Shown: positions 57,707-64,000 of the stretch, in pieces
Position numbering within the stretch: position 1 is the first letter of the stretch
Layout of the letters: every line of letters begins with the position of its first letter
Assembly: GCA_046733475.1 (NCBI GenBank)
Contig: JBKPPF010000055.1
Span: 51,809 to 115,808, forward strand
Source of the DNA: DATEOR01 sp046733475
GTDB taxonomy: Bacteria; Actinomycetota; Thermoleophilia; Gaiellales; Gaiellaceae
DNA: 64,000 nt
Direction: 5' to 3'
The notes under the pieces: model-generated
The model's input: the letters and a program-made list of their open reading frames with translations, nothing else
What the model was told of the DNA's origin: nothing
Databases searched by the model: none
Made by a program: the position numbers and the translations under genes

Positions 57707-59622
57707 TACGACTGCTTGGCCTCCTCGTCGATGACCTCGTAGTCCGCCTCCTCGACGACCTCGTCGTCGCTCGTGGACTCACCGTTGGTGGAAGACGCCG
57801 AAGCGGCGGCCTGCTCGGACTGCACCCGCTCGTAGACGGTCTGCGCCAGCTTGTGCGACGCCTCCATGAGGGAGTCGGACTTCGCCCGGATCTCGGCGGC
57901 GTCGGTGCCGTCGAGCGCGGTGCGGAGCTCATCGATCCGCGACTCGATCGTGGAGATCGTCTCCTCGTCGAGCGCGTCACGGTGGTCCTTGAGGCTCTTC
58001 TCGGTCGAGTAGAGCAGGTTCTCCGCCTGGTTTCGGGCATCGGCGGCCTCCCGCATCTTGTGCGCCTCGTCGGCGTGGGACTCGGCCTCGCGGATCATCC
58101 GCTCGACCTCGTCCTCGGAGAGGCCGGAGCCGCTTTCGATGCGGATCTCCTGCTCGTTGCCGGTGCCCAGGTCCTTGGCGGACACGTTGATGATGCGGTT
58201 CGCGTCGATGTCGAAGGTGACCTCGATCTGCGGCATGCCACGCGGCGCCGGCGGGATGCCGACGAGCTGGAACTTGCCGAGCGTCTTGTTGAAGGACGCC
58301 ATCTCCGACTCACCCTGGAGGACGTGGATCTCGACGGAGGGCTGGTTGTCCTCCGCGGTCGAGAAGGTGTCCGACTTCTTCGTCGGGATGGTCGTGTTGC
58401 GGTCGATCAGCTTCGTGAAGACGCCGCCCTTGGTCTCGATGCCGAGGGAGAGCGGGGTCACGTCCAGAAGCAGGACGTCCTTCACCTCGCCCTTGAGGAC
58501 GCCGGCCTGAATGGCGGCGCCGACGGCGACCACCTCGTCCGGATTCACGCCCTTGTGGGGCTCCTTCCCGATGATCTCCTTGACCTTGTCCTGCACAGCG
58601 GGCATGCGCGTCATGCCGCCGACGAGGATGACCTGGTCGATCTGGTCGGGCGTGACCCCGGCGTCGGACAGGGCCTGCTTGGTCGGACCGACGATGCGCT
58701 CGAGCAGCTCGGCGGTCAGCTCGGTGAGCTTGGCACGGGTGAGCTGGAGGTCGAGGTGCTTCGGGCCCTCGGGAGTGGCCGTGACGTACGGCAGGTTGAT
58801 CTGCGTGGACATCGTCGAGGAGAGCTCGATCTTGGCCTTCTCGGCGGCCTCGTAAAGACGCTGGAGCGCCATGCGGTCGCCGACGAGATCGATGCCGTGG
58901 TCGCGCTTGAACTCGGCGACCATCCAGTCGACGATCGCCTTGTCGACGTTGTCGCCGCCGAGATGGTTGTCCCCGTTCACGGCCTTGACCTCGAAGACGC
59001 CATCCCCTCCGAGATCGAGGATCGAGACGTCGAACGTCCCACCCCCGAGGTCGAAGACGAGGATGGTCTGGTCGGACTCCTTCTCGAGCCCGTAGGCGAG
59101 CGCGGCCGCGGTCGGCTCGCTGATGATGCGCAGGACGTTGAGCCCGGCGATTTTGCCCGCGTCGCGTGTCGCCTCGATCTGCGCGTCGGCGAAGTAGGCG
59201 GGCACCGTGATGACCGCGTCCGTGACGGGCTCGCCGAGGAACGCCTCTGCGTCCGTCCGGAGCTTCTGCAGGATCATCGCGCTGATCTCCGGCGGCGCGT
59301 ACTCCTTGTCGCCCGCCTTCACGCGCACGTCGCCGTTCGAGGTCTTGTCGACCTCGTACGGGACGATCTTCATCTCCTCCGAGACCTCGTCGTATTTGCG
59401 GCCCATGAAGCGCTTGATGGAGAAGATCGTGTTCTGCGGGTTCGTCACCTGCTGGCGCTTTGCGGGCGCCCCGACGAGCCGCTGGCCGTCACGCGTGAAC
59501 GCGACGACTGACGGGGTCGTCCGCCCCCCCTCGGCGTTCGGGATGACGGTCGGCTCGCCGCCCTCGAGCACGGCCATCGCAGAGTTGGTCGTGCCGAGGT
59601 CGATTCCGATTGTCTTTGCCAT
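57706..59622 (-). CDS. dnaK: Chaperone DnaK (Hsp70)
   Basis: 638 residues. GIDLGTTNSAMAVLEGG, VFDLGGGTFDVSILDLGGDG, VILVGGMTRMPAVQ and substrate-binding domain LLLDVTPLSLGIETKGGV. C-terminal lid and acidic tail. First gene of the dnaK-grpE-dnaJ-(membrane)-hspR-clpB operon. A TAGAAT at 59679-59684 (minus) is a candidate -10 box. Confidence 0.98.
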   Translation of the reverse strand: MAKTIGIDLGTTNSAMAVLEGGEPTVIPNAEGGRTTPSVVAFTRDGQRLVGAPAKRQQVTNPQNTIFSIKRFMGRKYDEVSEEMKIVPYEVDKTSNGDVRVKAGDKEYAPPEISAMILQKLRTDAEAFLGEPVTDAVITVPAYFADAQIEATRDAGKIAGLNVLRIISEPTAAALAYGLEKESDQTILVFDLGGGTFDVSILDLGGDGVFEVKAVNGDNHLGGDNVDKAIVDWMVAEFKRDHGIDLVGDRMALQRLYEAAEKAKIELSSTMSTQINLPYVTATPEGPKHLDLQLTRAKLTELTAELLERIVGPTKQALSDAGVTPDQIDQVILVGGMTRMPAVQDKVKEIIGKEPHKGVNPDEVVAVGAAIQAGVLKGEVKDVLLLDVTPLSLGIETKGGVFTKLIDRNTTIPTKKSDTFSTAEDNQPSVEIHVLQGESEMASFNKTLGKFQLVGIPPAPRGMPQIEVTFDIDANRIINVSAKDLGTGNEQEIRIESGSGLSEDEVERMIREAESHADEAHKMREAADARNQAENLLYSTEKSLKDHRDALDEETISTIESRIDELRTALDGTDAAEIRAKSDSLMEASHKLAQTVYERVQSEQAAASASSTNGESTSDDEVVEEADYEVIDEEAKQS

Positions 59623-59649
59623 GGATGAAGTCCCTCCGTTACTGGACAG

Positions 59650-59787
59650 CTAAGAAAATCTAAGTCTTTTCATAGCATATTCTAGCCGGATCCGCGGACG
59701 GAGAACCGCGTAGCGCGACGTGACGACTCGGAAGCCGTCCTCGAACTCGACGAGCACAGACCCGAGACGGCGAGGGCGCGCGACCAC
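59650..59787 (-). CDS. Possible small protein overlapping the dnaK promoter
   Basis: 45 residues from GTG 59787: VVARPRRLGSVLVEFEDGFR ... YAVLRPRIRLEYAMKRLRFS. The first 36 residues have strong G/C third positions and an SH3-like beta style. The last nine codons run across the dnaK -10 region. Weak start context. Could be real or a remnant. Confidence 0.35.
   Translation of the reverse strand: MVARPRRLGSVLVEFEDGFRVVTSRYAVLRPRIRLEYAMKRLRFS
59679..59684 (-). promoter_or_regulatory. Candidate -10 box of dnaK operon
   Basis: Reads TAGAAT on the minus strand, 57 nt before the dnaK ATG. Two CTTAG repeats 10 bp apart lie downstream of it (59651-59665). Confidence 0.4.
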
Positions 59788-59885
59788 GCCACAGGCCTGG
59801 CCCTTCCTCTCCGGGGCCTCGAGCGCCAGTGCCAGCGATGGTCGTACACAGGTTCGACCGCGCCGAGAATAACCGTCCCTCAACC

Positions 59886-59913
59886 GCGAAGGCGCCCGAT
59901 TGGACGCCTTCGC
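59886..59913 (-). terminator. Hairpin after CsbD gene
   Basis: 9-bp perfect arms (GCGAAGGCG / CGCCTTCGC) with a 10-nt loop, 23 bp after the CsbD stop on the minus strand. Confidence 0.6.
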
Positions 59914-59936
59914 TGGGCACTCCTGAAGGGGTGCGG

Positions 59937-60098
59937 CTAGGTGCGGTCGCTGACCTCGTCCTTGGCGTCGTCGGCCTTGTCCTTGGCCTCGCCCCACTTC
60001 TGCTGGGCCTGGCCCTGCTTCTCACGCATCTGGTCGTCGGTGAGCTTGCCTTCCTGCTCCTTCAGCTTGCCTTCGACCCTGTCAGTCTCGCCGCCCAT
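59937..60098 (-). CDS. CsbD-family stress protein
   Basis: 53 residues: GETDRVEGKLKEQEGKLTDD, then QAQQKWGEAKDKADDAKDEV. The hydrophilic helical CsbD pattern is clear. General-stress protein in Bacillus; function unknown. ATG 60098 with AAAGGGG ribosome-binding site inside the 3' end of the EamA gene (37-bp overlap). Confidence 0.85.
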   Translation of the reverse strand: MGGETDRVEGKLKEQEGKLTDDQMREKQGQAQQKWGEAKDKADDAKDEVSDRT

Positions 60099-61078
60099 CG
60101 GGACCCCTTTCGTTGAAGTGGGTGTTGTTTCCCCTGCAGATCCGGCCCTAAAACCGGCAGTGCACGGCGTCGTAGGCCGCGCCCGGGCTCGAGAACCTCG
60201 CCGCTCTTCCGCACGATGAGCGCGACCGAGACGAGGATCACTGCGCCGGCGGCGAGCATTTGCCCCGTGATCTCCTCTCCGAGGAGAAGGGCCCCGAGCG
60301 TGACTGCGATCACGGGGTTCACGTACGCATAGGTGGCGACGAGCGACGTGGGCGCGGTGCGGAGAAGCCAGACATAGGCGACGAAGCCCACGAGGGTCCC
60401 GACGACGACGAGGTAGGCGATCGCCCCGAAGGCGTCGGCGGTCGGATGCAGGTCGCCGAGCTCACCGCGTGCCGCACCGGCGACGACGAGGAGCGCACCT
60501 CCGCAGAGGGCGGCGAGCCCGGCCGAGACGAGCGGCCGCTTCGGAAGCGGCGCTCCGCGTGAGTACAGAGACCCGGCGGCCCAGGCGAGCGCCGCGAGGA
60601 CGCAGACGACGGCGCCAAGGCGGTCGAAGCTCCCCTCCCCGAACGGGTCGAAGAGAAAGGCGAGGCCGCCGAAGCCGACGACGAGGCCCAGCATCGCGCT
60701 GGGGTGCAGGCGCTTGCCGAAGAAGATGCGGTCGAGCAGCGCCATCCAGAGGGGGATGCTGCCGATCAGGAGCGCCGCCACTCCCGAGGGCACGGTCTGC
60801 TGCGCCCATGCGAGGCCGCCGTGGCCCAGCAGGAAGAGCGCGCCGCCGAAGATGAACCCCGCGCGGATCTGCGTCCTGCCGACGGGGTCGCCCCTCCGAT
60901 CGCCGCGCGGGAGCGCCCAGGCGAGGAGCAGTGTCCCGGCCGTGACATGGCGGATGCCCATCGCTAGGAGCGGAGGCACGTCGCGAACCGCGATCGTCAC
61001 GGCCATGAACGTCGAGCCCCAGACGATGTAGATCGTGGCCAGAGCGAGCCAGACCCTCGGCCGATAGGACGCCGCCAT
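60062..61078 (-). CDS. EamA/DMT-family transporter
   Basis: 338 residues, ten predicted segments in two EamA repeats (first: IYIVWGSTFMAVTIAVRDVP; second: WAAGSLYSRGAPLPKRPL). The YVNPVIAVTLGALLLGEEIT motif is typical. Exporter of amino acids or metabolites, unknown here. The C-terminal 45 residues are basic and unconserved, overlapping the CsbD start. Confidence 0.9.
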   Translation of the reverse strand: MAASYRPRVWLALATIYIVWGSTFMAVTIAVRDVPPLLAMGIRHVTAGTLLLAWALPRGDRRGDPVGRTQIRAGFIFGGALFLLGHGGLAWAQQTVPSGVAALLIGSIPLWMALLDRIFFGKRLHPSAMLGLVVGFGGLAFLFDPFGEGSFDRLGAVVCVLAALAWAAGSLYSRGAPLPKRPLVSAGLAALCGGALLVVAGAARGELGDLHPTADAFGAIAYLVVVGTLVGFVAYVWLLRTAPTSLVATYAYVNPVIAVTLGALLLGEEITGQMLAAGAVILVSVALIVRKSGEVLEPGRGLRRRALPVLGPDLQGKQHPLQRKGSRWAARLTGSKAS

Positions 61079-61154
61079 GACCCGAGGATGCCCGCGCGAG
61101 ACGATCAGCTCAATTCGAATTCCGCGGGGAATCCATTACGTGCGCTAATCGGGC

Positions 61155-61160
61155 TAGGGT
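61155..61160 (+). promoter_or_regulatory. -10 box (TAGGGT) of moaA
   Basis: TAGGGT abuts ATG 61161 and lies 6 nt before GTG 61167. The spacing makes GTG the likely leaderless start. Confidence 0.5.
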
Positions 61161-61166
61161 ATGTCC

Positions 61167-62168
61167 GTGGCGCTCGAGGACACTTTTCACAGGCCGCTGC
61201 GCGACCTCCGTGTCTCGATCACGGACCGCTGCAACTTCCGCTGCGTCTACTGCATGCCGAAGGAGGTCTACGGGCGCGATTACGCCTTCCTCCCCCGACG
61301 CGATCTCCTGACCTTCGAGGAGATCACCCGCCTCGCGCGGATATTCGCCGGGGTGGGGGTCGAGAAGATCAGGCTGACGGGCGGCGAGCCGCTCATCCGT
61401 CGTGACGTCGAACGCCTCGTCGAGATGCTCGCGGCGATCCCTGGGCTCGACCTCACGTTGACGACGAACGGGGCCGTCCTGCCCCAGAAGGCGCAGGCGC
61501 TGAAGGATGCCGGGCTCGGCCGGATCACGGTGAGCCTCGACTCGCTCGACGACGAGATCTTCCGCGCGATGAACGACGTCGACTTCCCCGTGCAGACCGT
61601 TCTCGACGGAATCGAAGCGGCCTCGGCCGTCGGGCTTCCGGTGAAGGTGAACGTCGTCGTGAAACGCGGCGTCAACGAAAACAGCGTCCTGCCGATGGCC
61701 CGCCAATTCCGCGACGAGGGCCACATCGTGCGCTTCATCGAGTACATGGACGTCGGGCACACGAACGGCTGGCGGCTGGACGACGTCGTGCCGGCCGCCG
61801 ATATCGTCGCGGCCATCCACGCCGAGCTGCCGCTCGAGCCGCTGCCGCCCCGCTATCCAGGCGAGGTCGCCGAGCGCTACCGCTACCGAGACAGCAGCGG
61901 TGAGATCGGCGTCATCGCGTCCGTTACGCGCCCGTTCTGCGGCGCCTGCACGCGGGCCCGCCTGTCTGCCGACGGCTCGCTCTACACGTGCCTCTTCGCC
62001 ACGACAGGCCACGACCTGCGCGCCTTGGTCCGCGGGGGTGCCGGCGACGAGGAGATCGCGGCCGCGCTCGGCGGGATGTGGCGCAAGCGGGCCGACCGCT
62101 ATTCGGAGCTCCGGTCGTCCGCGACGCCCGATCTCCCGAAGGTCGAGATGTCCTACATCGGCGGCTAA
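61167..62168 (+). CDS. moaA: GTP 3',8-cyclase MoaA
   Basis: 333 residues. Radical-SAM CNFRCVYC, glycine-rich LTGGEPLIRRDV, and the C-terminal second cluster CGACTRARLSADGSLYTC. First step of molybdopterin synthesis. The C-terminal GG usual in MoaA is present. The start is GTG 61167 (leaderless) rather than ATG 61161, which abuts the -10 box. Confidence 0.95.
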   Translation: MALEDTFHRPLRDLRVSITDRCNFRCVYCMPKEVYGRDYAFLPRRDLLTFEEITRLARIFAGVGVEKIRLTGGEPLIRRDVERLVEMLAAIPGLDLTLTTNGAVLPQKAQALKDAGLGRITVSLDSLDDEIFRAMNDVDFPVQTVLDGIEAASAVGLPVKVNVVVKRGVNENSVLPMARQFRDEGHIVRFIEYMDVGHTNGWRLDDVVPAADIVAAIHAELPLEPLPPRYPGEVAERYRYRDSSGEIGVIASVTRPFCGACTRARLSADGSLYTCLFATTGHDLRALVRGGAGDEEIAAALGGMWRKRADRYSELRSSATPDLPKVEMSYIGG

Positions 62169-62173
62169 GGAGT

Positions 62174-62179
62174 TAGGCT
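62174..62179 (+). promoter_or_regulatory. -10 box (TAGGCT)
   Basis: 6 nt before GTG 62186; leaderless. Confidence 0.5.
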
Positions 62180-62185
62180 CGCGCC

Positions 62186-62818
62186 GTGCCCAACCCCAAG
62201 CTCGCACGCGCGAAACGGACTTACACGGACGAAGCCCGCCGGCTGGCAGCCCAGTCCATGGCCCAGCTCGAGGACGCGAAGGTCACTCCTGACGCGCTCA
62301 CGATCACCGGCGTCGGCCTCTGCATCGCGGGATCAGTGGCCGTCTTCTTCGAATACGCGGGCTGGGGCTTCTACTGGCTCGGCGCGGTGCTTTTCGTCAT
62401 CGGGTCCGTGCTCGACGTCCTCGACGGCGCACTTGCACGGAGCCGGGGGATCGGCAGCCCGTTCGGCGGCTTCCTCGATTCGACCGTCGACCGCGTCGGC
62501 GAGGGCTTCATGATCGGCTCGATCGGACTCGTCCTCATGCGCCACGAGCAGATGTGGGGCGTCGCGCTCGCGTTCGCGGCCGTCGCCGGCTCGTTCCTCG
62601 TCAGCTACGCCCGTGCGCGGGCGGAAGTGCTGGGCCTGCGCGGCGACGTCGGCCTCGGTAGCCGGGCCGAACGCGTGGTGGTCATCACCACCGGGCTCGT
62701 TCTGGCACCGGTCCACGAGCTCGTCCTGCCGGCGACGATGGCGCTGCTCGCGACGACGGCTTGGATCACGGTCGTCCAGCGAATTCTCTTCGTCCGCAAG
62801 CAACTTCGCAGCGTCTGA
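62186..62818 (+). CDS. CDP-alcohol phosphatidyltransferase, probably phosphatidylinositol-phosphate synthase
   Basis: 210 residues, six predicted segments. Catalytic motif complete: DGALARSRGIGSPFGGFLDS with following VDR (DG-x2-AR-x8-G-x3-D-x3-D). Transfers a CDP-diacylglycerol phosphatidyl group to an alcohol. The next gene makes inositol-1-phosphate, so the acceptor is probably inositol phosphate, as in mycobacterial PIP synthase. Its TGA begins the palindromic element. Confidence 0.88.
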   Translation: MPNPKLARAKRTYTDEARRLAAQSMAQLEDAKVTPDALTITGVGLCIAGSVAVFFEYAGWGFYWLGAVLFVIGSVLDVLDGALARSRGIGSPFGGFLDSTVDRVGEGFMIGSIGLVLMRHEQMWGVALAFAAVAGSFLVSYARARAEVLGLRGDVGLGSRAERVVVITTGLVLAPVHELVLPATMALLATTAWITVVQRILFVRKQLRSV

Positions 62819-62837
62819 TAGCACATTTGTGCTATCA
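62816..62837. promoter_or_regulatory. Perfect 22-bp palindrome, candidate operator
   Basis: Arms TGATAGCACA and TGTGCTATCA with TT between. It starts on the stop codon of the CDP-alcohol gene and ends 9 nt before the ATG of the inositol-phosphate synthase. The right arm overlaps a TATCAC (62833-62838) that would serve as -10. Confidence 0.65.
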
Positions 62838-62846
62838 CTAGTGCGG

Positions 62847-64000
62847 ATGGCTCGGGAGCGCAAAGACGTCCTCGTCCGCATGTCCGCGGACCTCAAGCGG
62901 CAGCTCGCACGCGAGGTCGAGGCGACCGAAGGCAGCCTCAACGACCTCGCCGTAGGGATTCTCGCCTCCCGGTTCGCCGTCCCCTTCGAGCCGAGTGGGC
63001 GCAAAGGGAGCGCACCCAGCACCTCGGGTGACGTGCTGCTCCGGATGCCTCCCGAGCTGAAGGAAAAGCTTTCACGGCGTGCGCGCGAGCGTAAGCGGAC
63101 GCTGAATCAACTCGTCGTCGAGACGCTCGAAGAGCGCTTCGGCGAATCCAGAAAGGAAGAGATGGCCTCGAGCAACGGCTCCAAGAACGGCCGCGCGCGC
63201 GGAAACGGCAAGGTGCGCGTGGCGCTCATCGGCGTGGGCAACTGCGCCAACTCGCTCCTGCAGGGCGTGGAGTACTACAAGGACGCGGACCCCGAGCAGT
63301 TCGTCCCCGGCCTCATGCACGTCGACCTGGGCGGCTACCACGTCTCCGACGTCGAGTTCACCGCGGCCTTCGACGTCACCACCGACAAGGTCGGCGAGGA
63401 CCTTTCGGAGGCGATCTGGGCGCACCCGAACGACACGTATAGGTTCGCCGACGTGCCGAAGACGGGGATCAAGGTCGCCCGCGGAATGACACACGACGGC
63501 ATCGGCAAGTACCTCTCCGAGGTCGTGGAGAAGGCGCCCGGCGAGACCGACGACGTGGTCGGCATCCTCAAGGAGACCGGCACGGACGTCGTCGTCAACT
63601 ACCTCCCGGTCGGCTCCGAGGAGGCGACCAAGTGGTACACGGAGCAGATTCTCTCCGCCGGCTGCGCGATGGTGAACTGCATGCCCGTGTTCATCGCACG
63701 CGAGGCCTACTGGCAGCGCCGCTTCGAGCAGGCCGGCGTGCCGATCATCGGCGACGACATCAAGTCGCAGGTGGGGGCAACGATCACGCACCGCGTCCTC
63801 ACGAGCCTCTTCCGCGAGCGCGGCGTGCACCTCGACAAGACGATGCAGCTGAACGTCGGCGGCAACTCCGACTTCCTCAACATGCTCGAGCGCGAGCGCC
63901 TCGAGTCGAAGAAGATCTCGAAGACGAACGCGGTCACGTCGATGCTCGACTACGACCTCGGCGCGAAGAACGTCCACGTCGGCCCGTCCGACTACGTGCC
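62847..64000 (+). CDS. Inositol-1-phosphate synthase with N-terminal tandem ribbon-helix-helix module (3' end outside window)
   Basis: Open from ATG 62847 to the window end (384 residues visible). Residues 8-43 (VLVRMSADLKRQLAREVEAT... ASRF) and 63-98 (VLLRMPPELKEKLSRRARER ... EERF) are two CopG/Arc/HicB-like ribbon-helix-helix repeats joined by a Ser/Gly linker. Residue 106 is ATG 63162, and from 122 the sequence is myo-inositol-1-phosphate synthase: VRVALIGVGNCANSLLQG, LPVGSEEATKWY, GDDIKSQVGAT, TMQLNVGGNSDFLNML. The synthase converts glucose-6-phosphate to inositol-1-phosphate with NAD. An internal start at 63162 would yield the enzyme alone. The DNA-binding module may bind the palindrome upstream (inference). 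Confidence 0.85.
   Translation, partial: MARERKDVLVRMSADLKRQLAREVEATEGSLNDLAVGILASRFAVPFEPSGRKGSAPSTSGDVLLRMPPELKEKLSRRARERKRTLNQLVVETLEERFGESRKEEMASSNGSKNGRARGNGKVRVALIGVGNCANSLLQGVEYYKDADPEQFVPGLMHVDLGGYHVSDVEFTAAFDVTTDKVGEDLSEAIWAHPNDTYRFADVPKTGIKVARGMTHDGIGKYLSEVVEKAPGETDDVVGILKETGTDVVVNYLPVGSEEATKWYTEQILSAGCAMVNCMPVFIAREAYWQRRFEQAGVPIIGDDIKSQVGATITHRVLTSLFRERGVHLDKTMQLNVGGNSDFLNMLERERLESKKISKTNAVTSMLDYDLGAKNVHVGPSDYV

Noticed and set aside
57853..59511. 552-residue plus-strand open frame
   Set aside because: Antisense shadow of dnaK.
59623..59700. HAIR operator for HspR
   Set aside because: No inverted CTTGAGT repeat; only CTTAG direct repeats.

Overview
The window looks like a chromosomal segment of a very GC-rich actinomycete, most plausibly from the deep-branching Thermoleophilia/Gaiellales side of Actinomycetota. 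This placement is inferred from gene content, not from a marker search. Supporting signs are the dnaK-grpE-dnaJ-hspR-clpB heat-shock cluster, DUF501 next to a FtsB/DivIC protein, a metG-tatD-rsmA-ispE-glmU-prs-rplY-pth-mfd-mazG-eno backbone, an inositol-phosphate synthase beside a CDP-alcohol phosphotransferase, and many leaderless genes. In the leaderless genes a TANNNT-like -10 box lies 6-8 nt before an ATG or GTG. Most genes are on the minus strand in tight operons with ATGA, GTGA or TTGA stop/start overlaps.

Layout. 1-6.9 kb: a minus-strand alpha-glucoside-type ABC import operon (ATPase, binding protein, two permeases, GH15-like hydrolase, flavoprotein cut by the window edge). One permease carries an extracytoplasmic SdrD_B-like insertion. 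6.9-10 kb: isocitrate-dehydrogenase-family enzyme, MFS transporter and alpha/beta hydrolase. 10-16.7 kb: degenerate MBL-fold protein, 7Fe ferredoxin, cytochrome c maturation (CcdA, CcmH, TlpA), L,D-transpeptidase, glycerophosphodiesterase and a membrane-fused spermidine-synthase-like protein. 16.7-22.7 kb: GAF/PP2C phosphatase, small membrane proteins, PAP2 phosphatase, HTH-receiver regulator, DUF501 and FtsB. 22.7-32.2 kb: pyk, eno, mazG, a parvulin lipoprotein, mfd, pth and rplY. 32.2-36.2 kb: a lower-GC accessory patch of small genes and several frameshifted genes (NlpC/P60-like, HNH-like and others), which looks like a decaying mobile-element remnant. 36.2-45 kb: prs, a truncated glmU, tRNA-Gln, ispE, rsmA, tatD, metG, an AbrB-type regulator, a degenerate M23 protein and rsmI. 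45-53 kb: ROK kinase, LCP transferase, FmdB, a GT-C membrane glycosyltransferase, pseudouridine catabolism (psuK, psuG), a GYD protein and a GNAT. 53-60 kb: the heat-shock operon and a CsbD protein. 60-64 kb: EamA transporter, moaA, CDP-alcohol phosphotransferase, and an inositol-phosphate synthase running off the right edge.

The most striking locus is at the right end. The inositol-1-phosphate synthase reading frame is preceded, with no stop, by about 105 residues encoding two ribbon-helix-helix repeats. A perfect 22-bp palindrome sits over its promoter. This suggests an enzyme that carries its own DNA-binding repressor module in a phosphatidylinositol-synthesis operon. A second theme is translation initiation. 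Several genes whose coding region clearly begins at a defined point have no ATG, GTG or TTG there. Instead they show ATA inside an ATAG stop overlap (twice) or ATC at a leaderless transcript position (twice).

Limits: family assignments are from motif recognition and memory. No database or structure search was run. Start codons in operons are chosen by overlap geometry and leaderless -10 spacing.
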